NCBI GenBank assembly: GCA_017477505.1
Contig: JAFUVQ010000056.1
Span: 1 to 57,612, forward strand
Origin: Eubacterium sp.
GTDB lineage: Bacteria; Bacillota; Clostridia; Lachnospirales; Lachnospiraceae
DNA length: 57,612 nucleotides
Reading direction: 5' to 3'
The translations under genes were made by a program, and so were the position numbers. Positions 24,653 to 33,547 of the stretch are shown here, one piece after another; position 1 is the first letter of the stretch, and each line of letters opens with the position of its first letter. The notes beneath the pieces are model-generated. The model searched no databases, was not told the DNA's origin, and worked only from the letters and a program-made list of their open reading frames with translations.

Positions 24653-25954
24653 ATGGAGCGTTATTTTCAGCCGGAGATTGAGTGTGCGTCTCGGGAAGAG
24701 CTCACAGAAATTCAGACAAAGAAACTGATTGAACAGGTAAAGCATGTTTGGGAAAATGTGCCTTACTACCGTAAGAAGATGGAGGAGAAGGGTGTTACAC
24801 CGGATGATATCAAGTCGCTGGAAGACCTCTCAAAGCTACCATTTCTTTCAAAAAAGGACTTAAGAGACAGTTATCCTTACGGACTCCTCGGAGTACCTCT
24901 TAAGGACTGCGTACGTATTCATTCGACATCGGGAACGACAGGCAAGAGAGTTGTGGCTTATTATACACAGGGTGACCTGGACCTCTGGAATGACTGCTGT
25001 GCAAGAGCTATAGTTGCAGCAGGCGGAACAAGTGATGATGTATGCCAGATTGCATACGGCTATGGTCTTTTCACAGGTGGTATGGGACTCCATGGCGGAA
25101 GTGAGAAGCTTGGATGTCTTACAATACCTGCTTCTTCGGGAAATACTGACAGACAGATAATGTTCATCAAGGATCTTGGAGCTACCATACTCTGCTGTAC
25201 ACCTTCATATGCCGCTTATCTGGCAGAATCAATGAAGGAGCTCGGTATGACTCCCGACGATATACCGGTTAAGGCGGGTATCTTTGGTGCTGAGGCATGG
25301 AGTGAGGAAATGCGCCATGACATCGAAAAGACCATGGGTATCAAGGCTTATGATATCTTCGGGCTTACAGAACTTTCGGGACCGGGCGTTGCATTTGAAT
25401 GCTCGGAGCAGAAGGGCATGCATATAAATGAGGATCATTTCATCGCTGAAATCATAGATCCTGATACGGGAGAGGTTCTGCCCGACGGTGCAGAGGGTGA
25501 GCTTGTATTTACATCTGTGGACAAGAAAGCATTTCCGCTTCTTCGTTACAGAACAAGAGATATCTGTTCACTTTCCAAGGAGAAATGCTCCTGCGGACGT
25601 ACATTTATACGTATGGCTAAGCCTAAGGGACGTTCTGATGACATGCTCATCATCCGTGGTGTAAATGTATTCCCGTCACAGATTGAAACAGTACTTCTCA
25701 ATCATGGCTATCAGGCTAACTATCAGATCATTGTTGACCGTGTAAACAACACAGATACATTTGATGTTCATGTAGAAATGACTCCTGAGATGTTCACGGA
25801 TAAGGTTTCGGATATTACCAGGATGCAGAATGAACTCGCTGCCGGACTTAAGTCTATGCTCGGTATCAAGGCCAAGGTTACTCTTGTTGCTCCAAAGAGC
25901 ATCACACGTAGTGAGGGCAAGGCAGTCAGAGTCATTGATAATCGTAAGTTCTAG
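24653..25954 (+). CDS. paaK: Phenylacetate-CoA ligase family protein
   Basis: The 433-residue adenylate-forming enzyme has the ATP/AMP motif HSTSGTTGKRVVAYYT, the motif YDIFGLTELSGPG and LLRYRTRDIC, plus the PaaK-type C-terminal domain (RSDDMLIIRGVNVFPSQIE). It activates aryl acetates with CoA, or runs in reverse to conserve energy as ATP from the aryl-acetyl-CoA made by IorAB. The gap to iorB is 85 nt. The ior-paaK-ACT order recurs in anaerobes. Confidence 0.92.
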   Translation: MERYFQPEIECASREELTEIQTKKLIEQVKHVWENVPYYRKKMEEKGVTPDDIKSLEDLSKLPFLSKKDLRDSYPYGLLGVPLKDCVRIHSTSGTTGKRVVAYYTQGDLDLWNDCCARAIVAAGGTSDDVCQIAYGYGLFTGGMGLHGGSEKLGCLTIPASSGNTDRQIMFIKDLGATILCCTPSYAAYLAESMKELGMTPDDIPVKAGIFGAEAWSEEMRHDIEKTMGIKAYDIFGLTELSGPGVAFECSEQKGMHINEDHFIAEIIDPDTGEVLPDGAEGELVFTSVDKKAFPLLRYRTRDICSLSKEKCSCGRTFIRMAKPKGRSDDMLIIRGVNVFPSQIETVLLNHGYQANYQIIVDRVNNTDTFDVHVEMTPEMFTDKVSDITRMQNELAAGLKSMLGIKAKVTLVAPKSITRSEGKAVRVIDNRKF

Positions 25955-26061
25955 TCATCGGTCATCACATACATGGGGAGTGATGACTGAAATGAAATAT
26001 GATTCATCCGGGCTGATCCTCATGTTGACCGGTCCGGATGGGTATTTGGGAGGTATAAGAA

Positions 26062-26496
26062 ATGAGCGTAAAACAGATTTCAATTTTTGTAGAGAATAAG
26101 CCGGGCCGCATGAACGGAATGACTGAGGTTCTGGCTGAGAACAATATCAATATGAGAGCGCTTGCTCTTGCTGAGACAGAGGGATTCGGAATCGTGCGTA
26201 TCATAGTTGATGATGTATATGAAGCAACCACGGTTCTTAAGGATGCAGGCTATATCAACAAGGTTAATTCTGTTGTTGTAGTTGAGATGCCGGATGTACC
26301 GGGCGGCCTGAATAAGGTGCTCAAGGTATTTACCGACGCAAATATCAACCTTGAATATATGTATGCTATAGCCGGTGAGAGAAATATCAATAATGCATAT
26401 CTTGTATTCAGAGTTGATGATCATAAGGCTGCAGAGCATGCGCTTAAAGAGGCAGGCATAAGATACCTCGCTCAGGAAGATCTGGCTAAGCTGTAG
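26062..26496 (+). CDS. ACT domain protein linked to ior/paaK
   Basis: The 144-residue protein consists of two ACT domains (residues about 1-65 VKQISIFVENKPGRMNGMTEVL and 70-140 VVVEMPDVPGGLNKVLKVFTDANINLEYMY). ACT domains bind amino acids; here the neighbours suggest an aromatic or branched amino acid sensor for the oxidoreductase/ligase pathway. GGGAGG precedes the ATG. No catalytic domain is attached. Confidence 0.85.
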   Translation: MSVKQISIFVENKPGRMNGMTEVLAENNINMRALALAETEGFGIVRIIVDDVYEATTVLKDAGYINKVNSVVVVEMPDVPGGLNKVLKVFTDANINLEYMYAIAGERNINNAYLVFRVDDHKAAEHALKEAGIRYLAQEDLAKL

Positions 26497-26506
26497 GCAT
26501 ATTATT

Positions 26507-26989
26507 ATGATGAATAAAAGACAGGTAATATTCGGAATTCTTGCCATAGCCGTAATGGTAATGATATTCGGCTTTTCCGCGAAAAATGCGGATGAGTCCA
26601 CTGAAGAAAGCCTCGAGGTTGGTATGACCATCGGTAAGGTTACAGTTAAGGATTTCAAAAAACTGCCTTATCCCGAACAGGTGCGATTCGCCGAGAAGAT
26701 AGATCATATGGTCCGTAAATCGGCACATTTCCTTGAGTATACTGTGCTGGGGTTTATACTATTCTTTACATTTTACGGTGAAAAGCTGAAGAGAGTAAAA
26801 GCAGGAATTTTTGGCTGGATTACCGGAACACTGTACGCCGTGACTGACGAGATACATCAGATGTTTGTGCCCGGCAGGGCATGTATGTTTACGGATGTAT
26901 GTATCGACAGCGGCGGAGTGCTGACGGGTACACTTCTGTCAGTGCTGATACTCGGCATAATACTTGCAGTACGGCATAGAAAAGTATGA
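26507..26989 (+). CDS. VanZ-like membrane protein
   Basis: The 160-residue protein has an N-terminal helix (VIFGILAIAVMVMIFGF), the VanZ signature KSAHFLEYTVLGFILFF, DEIHQMFVPGRACMFTDVCIDSGGVLTG and two more helices. VanZ relatives are linked to low-level teicoplanin resistance in enterococci, but most have no known role. The start is the tandem ATGATG at 26507/26510 only 10 nt after the ACT gene, suggesting translational coupling. Confidence 0.85.
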   Translation: MMNKRQVIFGILAIAVMVMIFGFSAKNADESTEESLEVGMTIGKVTVKDFKKLPYPEQVRFAEKIDHMVRKSAHFLEYTVLGFILFFTFYGEKLKRVKAGIFGWITGTLYAVTDEIHQMFVPGRACMFTDVCIDSGGVLTGTLLSVLILGIILAVRHRKV

Positions 26990-27018
26990 TATGTGCGGTC
27001 ATGCTGTCACTAGAGATT

Positions 27019-27039
27019 GTAACAGGGATTTTCTGTTAC
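27019..27039 (+). other. Small hairpin preceding the terminator
   Basis: GTAACAG (27019-27025) pairs with CTGTTAC (27033-27039). The right arm and following bases (GTTACGGAAAT) are repeated in the loop of the next hairpin at 27064-27074. Confidence 0.4.
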
Positions 27040-27051
27040 GGAAATAAATAT

Positions 27052-27097
27052 AAAGTCGGATTTTGTTACGGAAATGTAATGAAATCCGGCTTTTTTT
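27052..27097 (+). terminator. Terminator after the ior-vanZ operon
   Basis: AAAGTCGGATTT (27052-27063) pairs with AAATCCGGCTTT (27082-27093), one G-U pair, followed by a T run. Confidence 0.75.
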
Positions 27098-27135
27098 GAG
27101 TCGCTGGTCTTGAAGATTATATTTTAAAAAAAGTA

Positions 27136-27164
27136 TTGACGAACGAATGTTCGAGTGATATAGT
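27136..27164 (+). promoter_or_regulatory. SOS-regulated promoter with LexA box
   Basis: TTGACG (27136-27141) and TATAGT (27159-27164) are 17 bp apart. Between and overlapping them, CGAACGAATGTTCG (27140-27153) is a perfect palindrome matching the Gram-positive LexA (Cheo) box CGAACN4GTTCG. LexA bound here would cover the promoter. The gene it serves is a Y-family polymerase, a classic SOS gene. Confidence 0.88.
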
Positions 27165-27212
27165 AAGAGCATGGAAAACGTACTCCCAAACGTTTCTTAG
27201 TAATCGATCATT

Positions 27213-27270
27213 AGTCAGGTGGGCGCCTATCCCTAATTTTTTCCCAAAGGCCTACCTGGCTGATTTTCGC
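27213..27270 (+). other. Hairpin in the SOS polymerase leader
   Basis: AGTCAGGTGGGC (27213-27224) pairs with GCCTACCTGGCT (27250-27261), 12 bp with G-U pairs, followed by GATTTTCGC. It lies in a 170-nt untranslated leader between the LexA-box promoter and the start at 27342. It may be an attenuator/terminator or the end of a small SOS-induced RNA. Confidence 0.45.
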
Positions 27271-27341
27271 TAGAGAGCAATCTGTGAGGCTATTGCATGC
27301 CGCGTGGCACTTGTACGGAATGGTTCCGGGAGGTTGATGGT

Positions 27342-28688
27342 ATGCTCAGAACTAACGAGAGAAAACATTATAACGGTGAGGAGAAAAGCGGCGGCAGAAG
27401 CTATATATGTATAGACCTGAAGTCTTTTTTTGCATCTGTGGAATGTGTAGAGAGAGGACTCGACCCTATGACTACGAATCTCGTGGTGGCAGATCCTGAC
27501 AGGACTGAGAGGACTATCTGCCTTGCTATTACTCCTGCCATGAAGCGCCTCGGAATCAGAAACCGGTGCAGGGTTTATGAGATCCCGCCGAATGTCAGCT
27601 ATATTATGGCAGAGCCGAGGATGAGTCTCTATATGGATTATTCCACCAGGATTTACAGGATTTATCTTAAATTCATTTCAGCGGAAGATATTCATGTATA
27701 TTCGGTTGATGAGGTTTTTATCGATGTAACTCATTACCTTAAGCTCTATGGTAAAACCGCGAAAGAGCTGGGTAAGACCATGATAGATGAAGTATTTAAA
27801 GAGACCGGTATAACGGCTACCTGCGGAGTGGGGACAAATATGTTCCTTGCCAAGATTGCTATGGATATCATAGCAAAGCGTTCGCCTGACTTTATGGGCG
27901 AACTGGATGAGGAAAGCTACAAAGAACAGCTCTGGGACCACAAGCCTCTTCAGGACTTCTGGATGATTGGACCGGCGACAGTGAGGAGACTCGCCAAATA
28001 CGGTATAACGACAATGAGGGGGATATCCGAGACAGACGAATCATTTCTCTATAAACAGTTCGGTGTGGATGCTGAGCTTCTTATCGATCATGCCTGGGGC
28101 AGGGAGATGACGGAGATGAGGGATGTGAAATCCTATGTACCGAAGGAGAATTCTCTCTCCAGAAGCCAGATACTGCCCTGTGATTACAGCTTTGAGGAGG
28201 GAAAACTTATCCTTAAGGAGATGATGGACCTTCTCTGTCTCGATATGGTGGATAAGAATTTCGTTACAGATTCAATAACCATAGGTATCAATTACTCAAG
28301 AGAATGCATGACGGCAGCGGCTCACGGCAGTGTGCATCTGGATATAAAGACCAGTGCGGATATGGTCATCATACCTGCGGTGACCGGACTTTATGAGGAG
28401 ATAGTGAATCGCCGGCTCCCTATAAGGAGGATAAGCATATCCTGCAACAAAGTCGTGCATGAGCCTTACATGCAGTATGATCTTTTCACTGATGCAGAGA
28501 TTTTGGAGAAGGACAGAAATGTACAGAAGGCGGTTATAGATATCAAGAAGAAATACGGTAAAAATGCCATACTGAAGGGCATGAATTTTGAGGAAAAAGC
28601 AACTACGAAGGAGAGAAACAGACAGATAGGAGGTCATAAGGGCTATGGTGAAGGAAAAACAGTGTATGTCCGGGGAGAAGAGAGCTAA
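27342..28688 (+). CDS. Y-family DNA polymerase (UmuC/DinB-like)
   Basis: The 448-residue translesion polymerase has the palm motifs YICIDLKSFFASVECV and HVYSVDEVFIDV with the metal-binding Asp and Glu, the helix-hairpin-helix region DFWMIGPATVRRLAKYGI and a likely sliding-clamp-binding motif QYDLF near the C-terminus. It would extend DNA past lesions in the SOS response. The start at 27342 follows GGGAGG by 9 nt; the longer frame from 27297 has no such site. It belongs to the branch common in Firmicutes next to YolD, and the YolD gene overlaps its end here. Confidence 0.88.
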   Translation: MLRTNERKHYNGEEKSGGRSYICIDLKSFFASVECVERGLDPMTTNLVVADPDRTERTICLAITPAMKRLGIRNRCRVYEIPPNVSYIMAEPRMSLYMDYSTRIYRIYLKFISAEDIHVYSVDEVFIDVTHYLKLYGKTAKELGKTMIDEVFKETGITATCGVGTNMFLAKIAMDIIAKRSPDFMGELDEESYKEQLWDHKPLQDFWMIGPATVRRLAKYGITTMRGISETDESFLYKQFGVDAELLIDHAWGREMTEMRDVKSYVPKENSLSRSQILPCDYSFEEGKLILKEMMDLLCLDMVDKNFVTDSITIGINYSRECMTAAAHGSVHLDIKTSADMVIIPAVTGLYEEIVNRRLPIRRISISCNKVVHEPYMQYDLFTDAEILEKDRNVQKAVIDIKKKYGKNAILKGMNFEEKATTKERNRQIGGHKGYGEGKTVYVRGEES

Positions 28689-28974
28689 GCAGTTTACTCC
28701 TTTTGCCGCACTTACCGGATTGGATGACAGGACCGCGGCTGCTGCCTTTATGCCGGAGGAAAGGATAGTTCTGGCTCCGGAATCATTGGCAGAGCTGGAC
28801 AGAGCCATATGTGGGCTCTGCAAAGGGGATTATATAAGCGTCAGATATTATAGCAGAGGAAGATACATAGAGCAGGAAGGGTGGGTCCAAAAATACGATA
28901 TTATAAGCAGGACTATTATTTTGGATGAGACAAGGGTACTTCTGGATGATATAGTGGAACTTACGAAGATGTGA
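28645..28974 (+). CDS. YolD-like protein
   Basis: The 109-residue protein has the YolD pattern RAKQFTPFAALTGLDD at the N-terminus and a small beta-rich domain (GDYISVRYYSRGRYIEQEGWVQKYD). The frame overlaps the polymerase gene by 44 nt, with AGGAGG 11 nt before the ATG. YolD genes are found with SOS Y-family polymerases; a role as a UmuD-like accessory factor has been proposed, not proven. Confidence 0.82.
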   Translation: MVKEKQCMSGEKRAKQFTPFAALTGLDDRTAAAAFMPEERIVLAPESLAELDRAICGLCKGDYISVRYYSRGRYIEQEGWVQKYDIISRTIILDETRVLLDDIVELTKM

Positions 28975-29152
28975 GGATCTTTTTGCACTGAGTTAAACGG
29001 CATTGGATAAAATAGTTACGTTTTGATTGCGAAGACAGGAAGAAGAATGTATACTGACTATATGTAGCAATGGGGACAGACGGTAAAGTGGTGTGATGTG
29101 ATGATGTGGTTTTATATCATATCGCCGAACTGGAAAGGAAAAGGTACAACAC

Positions 29153-30805
29153 ATGGTAATTTACAGCGGTAAGGCGGTATTCGGGGGAATAGCCATCGGT
29201 AAGATCAGTCTTTATAAAAAGGGTGAAGCACAGGTTAAGAGAACCAAAGTGGATGATGTTGAAGCCGAAGTGGCAAGATATCATGCGGCAAAGGAAGTTG
29301 CCATAGAACAGCTCGGGGCACTGTACGACAAGGCTGTAAAGGAAGTCGGAGAGGCAAGTGCAGAGATATTTGAAGTGCATCAGATGATGTTGGATGATGA
29401 TGACTATGTTGAGTCAGTTGAGAATATTATCCGTACTCAGGAGGTAAATGCCGAGTTTGCGGTTGCAACAACAGGCGATAATTTTCAGAAGATGTTCTCC
29501 GAGATGGATGATGAATATTTCCGTGGCAGAGCCGCTGATATGAAGGATATATCAGAGCGTGTTGTAAATGTACTTCTCGGAAACGGCGACGGAGGTATCA
29601 AGAGTGATGAACAGGTTATCATAGTTGCGGATGACCTTGCGCCATCAGAGACAGTGCAGATGGATAAGGACAAAATCCTTTCATTTGTAACAGTACATGG
29701 CTCGGCTAATTCGCATACAGCCATTCTGGCTAAGACTATGAATATCCCCGCTATGATAGGTACGGATATTCCGCTTACAGATGATATAGACGGAAAGATG
29801 GCTGTAGTTGACGGCTTTGAGGGGAAGATTTATGTGGATCCGGATGAGGATACCCTTGCAGCCAAGAAGAAGATATATCTCGAAGAACAGGAGAAGAAGG
29901 CGCTCCTTGAGATGCTGAAGGGCAAGGATAATGTTACTCTTGACGGTCAGCATATAAATCTTTATGCAAATATAGGAAATACTAAGGACCTTGCACTGGT
30001 TCTTAAGAATGATGCGGGCGGAATCGGACTTTTCAGATCAGAGTTTATATATCTGGGTTCCGAGGATTATCCGACAGAGGATGAGCAGTTTGCCATCTAT
30101 AAGACAGTAGCGGAGAATATGGCCGGGAAGAAGGTTATCATAAGAACACTTGATATCGGTGCAGATAAGCAGGCGGATTATTTCAAGCTTCCGGCAGAAG
30201 AAAATCCGGCACTCGGACTCCGTGCTATCAGAATATGCCTTACAAGACCGGAGGTATTTAAGACACAACTTCGTGCTATACTTCGTGCAAGTGCTTATGG
30301 TAAGATAGCCATCATGTTCCCTATGATCATTTCCGTTGATGAAGTCAAGGAGATCAAGGATATAGTAAAGGGAGTAGAATCAGAACTCGATGCAGAAGGC
30401 ATCGCTTATGATAAGGATATAGAGCTGGGTATCATGATTGAGACCCCGGCAGCAGTTATGGTTGCTGATGAATTGGCCGAAGAGGTTGATTTCTTCAGCG
30501 TAGGAACAAACGATCTTACACAGTATACGTTAGCCATCGATCGTCAGAATCAGTCTCTGGACAGATTTTATGATTCGCATCATCCGGCTATACTTCGTAT
30601 GCTCAAGATGATAGTGGATGCTGCTCACAGGCATAATGCATGGGCAGGAATCTGTGGCGAGCTCGGATCAGACCTGAGCCTCACCAGAGAATTCCTGGCT
30701 ATGGGCTTTGATGAGCTTTCCGTTTCACCGGGACGCATCCTTCCGCTCAGAAAGATCGTGCTTGAGACAAATGTAAAAGAGTACATCGCAGAGAAGAACA
30801 GCTGA
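29153..30805 (+). CDS. ptsI: Phosphoenolpyruvate-protein phosphotransferase (PTS enzyme I)
   Basis: The 550-residue enzyme takes phosphate from PEP and passes it to HPr. The phosphorylated His lies in VHGSANSHTAILAKTMNIPAM; the PEP-binding barrel has GGIGLFRSEFIYL, IRTLDIGADKQ, FFSVGTNDLTQYTLAIDR and the catalytic Cys in WAGICGELGSD. GGAAAGG precedes the ATG. HPr is not in the window. A terminator follows. Confidence 0.95.
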   Translation: MVIYSGKAVFGGIAIGKISLYKKGEAQVKRTKVDDVEAEVARYHAAKEVAIEQLGALYDKAVKEVGEASAEIFEVHQMMLDDDDYVESVENIIRTQEVNAEFAVATTGDNFQKMFSEMDDEYFRGRAADMKDISERVVNVLLGNGDGGIKSDEQVIIVADDLAPSETVQMDKDKILSFVTVHGSANSHTAILAKTMNIPAMIGTDIPLTDDIDGKMAVVDGFEGKIYVDPDEDTLAAKKKIYLEEQEKKALLEMLKGKDNVTLDGQHINLYANIGNTKDLALVLKNDAGGIGLFRSEFIYLGSEDYPTEDEQFAIYKTVAENMAGKKVIIRTLDIGADKQADYFKLPAEENPALGLRAIRICLTRPEVFKTQLRAILRASAYGKIAIMFPMIISVDEVKEIKDIVKGVESELDAEGIAYDKDIELGIMIETPAAVMVADELAEEVDFFSVGTNDLTQYTLAIDRQNQSLDRFYDSHHPAILRMLKMIVDAAHRHNAWAGICGELGSDLSLTREFLAMGFDELSVSPGRILPLRKIVLETNVKEYIAEKNS

Positions 30806-30834
30806 TGATACTCATGCATTGACCGATTGACCAT

Positions 30835-30861
30835 GGCTGCCACTTATGTGGCAGCCTTTTT
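30835..30861 (+). terminator. Terminator after ptsI
   Basis: GGCTGCCAC (30835-30843) pairs perfectly with GTGGCAGCC (30848-30856), followed by TTTTTA. Confidence 0.85.
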
Positions 30862-30948
30862 ATGCATTGGAAAGATGCTTCGTTAGAGCGTGAGTTCCGT
30901 TTCAAAAGGAACTTGCCTAAAACTCAACCGGCAGAATAGGAAAATGAA

Positions 30949-32355
30949 ATGAAAAACGGCATAATTAAAAACTACATAGGAAACAGCAAATTTTATCGCA
31001 TGGTGCTGGGAGTGGCGATTCCCATAATGATTCAGAACGGCATAACGAATTTTGTCAATCTTCTGGATAATATAATGGTGGGACGTCTCAGTACGGAACA
31101 GATGTCAGGTGTTGCGATAGTTAACCAGCTTATATTTATATACTACCTCTGCATGTTCGGTGGACTGTCCGGGGTGGGTATTTTTACTGCACAGTATTTT
31201 GGCTACAAGGATGAAGAGGGAATACGTCATACCATAAGATACAAAATGTGGCTGGGATTCATCATATCAATTCTGGTGGTTGTGATACTGATGTCCATGG
31301 GTTCGGAGCTTATAAATATCTATCTTCAGGGTACAACCGACAGCGGCGATCCGGTAAAAACTCTGGATTACGGAATGCAGTATCTGGGAGTTATACTCTT
31401 TATGTTCCCTGCGGTTTATATAGGGTTCCTGCTTTCAAGTACCCTCAGAGAGTGTGGAGAGACAGTTCTGCCCATGAAAGCAGGTATTGCGGCGATATTC
31501 GTAAATCTATGTTTCAATTATCTGCTTATCTACGGAAAGTTTGGCTTTCCGCGTCTGGGAGTGCGTGGAGCGGCAGCGGCTACAGTATTATCAAAATATG
31601 TGGAGATGGGAATCATCCTGATATGGTGCATGAAGAATACCAAAAAGCACTCATACTTCCACGGATTGTTCAGAACTATACTCATACCATGGAAGCTTGT
31701 TCTGAAATTCCTGAAGACGGGAATGCCTCTTCTGTTAAATGAGGGGTTGTGGGCGCTGGGCGTCGCTATGCTGGCGCAGGCTTATTCGCTTCGTGGACTT
31801 GATGTCGTTGCAGGACAGAATATAGCTAACACGATCAATAACATTTTTAATATTGTATTCATAGCCCTCGGGGACGCTGTGGCCATAATCATAGGCCAGT
31901 ATCTGGGAGCCGGAAAACTTGAAGAGGCAAAGGATGCTGACAGAAAGATCATAGCTATGGCTGTGGCGAGCAGTGTGGTCATAGGACTTTTGATGTTCTC
32001 AACATCCGGGCTGTTCCCGCGCATATATAACACCAGTGATGCTTCGAAGAAGATAGCTACACTCTTCATAATGGTTCAGGCGATATTCCTTCCCAAAGAT
32101 GCATTTCTTCATACTGCATACTTTACACTCAGATCGGGCGGAAAGACTATCATTACATTTTTCTTTGACAGTGTATTTATGCTGGTTATTTCCGTGCCTG
32201 TAGCATATCTGCTGACACTGTTCACAGGTCTTCATGTTGCAGTTATATTTGCAGCGGTACATGCGGCCGATCTTATCAAGTGCGTCATAGGATATGTGCT
32301 GGTGAAAAAAGGTGTATGGGTGAAAAATATAGTAAAAGAAGAAACGACTGCCTGA
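30949..32355 (+). CDS. MATE family efflux transporter
   Basis: The 468-residue protein has about twelve membrane helices in two similar halves. MATE features include IPIMIQNGITNFVNLLDNIMVG at the N-terminus, NLCFNYLLIYGKFGFPRLGVRGAA, and DAVAIIIGQYLGAG in the second half. It exports drugs or metabolites with Na+ or H+ (family knowledge); the substrate is unknown. Single gene, AGGA upstream. Confidence 0.92.
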   Translation: MKNGIIKNYIGNSKFYRMVLGVAIPIMIQNGITNFVNLLDNIMVGRLSTEQMSGVAIVNQLIFIYYLCMFGGLSGVGIFTAQYFGYKDEEGIRHTIRYKMWLGFIISILVVVILMSMGSELINIYLQGTTDSGDPVKTLDYGMQYLGVILFMFPAVYIGFLLSSTLRECGETVLPMKAGIAAIFVNLCFNYLLIYGKFGFPRLGVRGAAAATVLSKYVEMGIILIWCMKNTKKHSYFHGLFRTILIPWKLVLKFLKTGMPLLLNEGLWALGVAMLAQAYSLRGLDVVAGQNIANTINNIFNIVFIALGDAVAIIIGQYLGAGKLEEAKDADRKIIAMAVASSVVIGLLMFSTSGLFPRIYNTSDASKKIATLFIMVQAIFLPKDAFLHTAYFTLRSGGKTIITFFFDSVFMLVISVPVAYLLTLFTGLHVAVIFAAVHAADLIKCVIGYVLVKKGVWVKNIVKEETTA

Positions 32356-32483
32356 CGGAACTGCAGAAATAAGACCGAAAGAAGCACCATTTCGGACACT
32401 TTATTCTTTATTAAATGTTATTAATGTGATAAAATCTGCAGGAGTATGTGTAAAAAAATGTTCTCTAAGAGGGAGAAGTACAT

Positions 32484-33413
32484 ATGATATATAATAATAT
32501 TCTTGAAGCGGTAGGAAATACTCCGCTCATCAGACTGAATCATCTCACCGGACCCGGAGATGCTGAAGTTTACGTTAAATATGAGGGGATGAATATAGGC
32601 GGCTCCATCAAGACCAGAACAGCGCTTCAGATGATAGAAGCAGCGGAGAAGAACGGAGCTCTTCAACCTGATTCCATAATAGTTGAACCTACCAGCGGCA
32701 ATCAGGGTATAGGACTTGCTCTTGTCGGTGCGGTTAAGGGCTATAAGGTTGTGATCATTATGCCGGATTCCGTGAGTGAGGAGAGAAGACTTCTGATCAG
32801 ACAGTACGGCGCGGAACTCATACTTATACATGATGATGATAATATCGGAGAATGCATGGACAAATGTATAGAGAAGGCAAAAGAGATGAAAGCCGAAGAT
32901 CCTAAGGTCTTCGTTCCGGATCAGTTCTCAAATGAGGAGAATGTCCATGCTCATCTTCTGAATACGGGCAAGGAGATTGTCCGTGATGCCGGTGGCAGGG
33001 TTGACGGTTTCTGTTCGGGAATAGGAACAGGCGGAACCATTACCGGTATAGGAAAAGTGCTTCGTGAGTTTAATCCCGAAACACTTATATGGGCGGCTGA
33101 GCCTGAACATGCAGCTATACTTTCGGGTGGTTCTATCGGGTCACATTTGCAGATGGGTATAGGCGATGGCCTTATCCCGCCGATCCTTGACAGAGAACTT
33201 ATCAGCGGTATAGAGATAGTTACCGATGAGGAAGCTATAGATACTACCAAAGCGCTTGCACTGAAGGAAGGTATACTCTGCGGCATTTCAAGCGGAACAA
33301 ACGTATGCGTTGCCCTAAGAATGGCCAGGAAGCTGGGCAGAGGCAAGAAAGTTGTTACAGTGCTCCCCGATACCGGAGAGAGATATTTCAGTACGGAGCT
33401 CTTTACACACTGA
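32484..33413 (+). CDS. cysK: Cysteine synthase-like PLP enzyme
   Basis: The 309-residue enzyme belongs to the O-acetylserine sulfhydrylase family (fold-type II PLP). The PLP lysine is in GGSIKTRTA (usual GGSVKDR), the substrate/phosphate loop is PTSGNQGIGLA (usual TSGNTG), followed by GTGGTITGIGKVL and ISSGTNVCVALRMA and the C-terminal VLPDTGERYFST. The two loop changes may indicate a modified substrate. O-acetylserine plus sulfide to cysteine is the most likely reaction. GGGAG precedes the ATG. Confidence 0.85.
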   Translation: MIYNNILEAVGNTPLIRLNHLTGPGDAEVYVKYEGMNIGGSIKTRTALQMIEAAEKNGALQPDSIIVEPTSGNQGIGLALVGAVKGYKVVIIMPDSVSEERRLLIRQYGAELILIHDDDNIGECMDKCIEKAKEMKAEDPKVFVPDQFSNEENVHAHLLNTGKEIVRDAGGRVDGFCSGIGTGGTITGIGKVLREFNPETLIWAAEPEHAAILSGGSIGSHLQMGIGDGLIPPILDRELISGIEIVTDEEAIDTTKALALKEGILCGISSGTNVCVALRMARKLGRGKKVVTVLPDTGERYFSTELFTH

Positions 33414-33441
33414 ACAGTCAGAAAAACGGTTCTTGGGAATT

Positions 33442-33499
33442 GGCAGGGATTCGGGTTGGAAGACACTGGTCAAATCCCGTGCCAGGGCTCGCAGGCGAG
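33442..33499 (+). other. Structured leader of proS
   Basis: GGCAGGGATT (33442-33451) pairs with AATCCCGTGCC (33473-33483) with one bulge, and a small CTCG/CGAG hairpin follows (33488-33499). No T-box or terminator consensus is seen. It could be a leader RNA; function unknown. Confidence 0.3.
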
Positions 33500-33547
33500 A
33501 AATGAAATAGAATAAATATTATCAGATAAATTATAAGGAGAATTAAA

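Noticed and set aside
33420-33547. T-box riboswitch or tRNA before proS
   Set aside because: The T-box sequence (AGGGTGGNACCGCG) and a terminator are missing, and no tRNA cloverleaf with a T-loop can be drawn.
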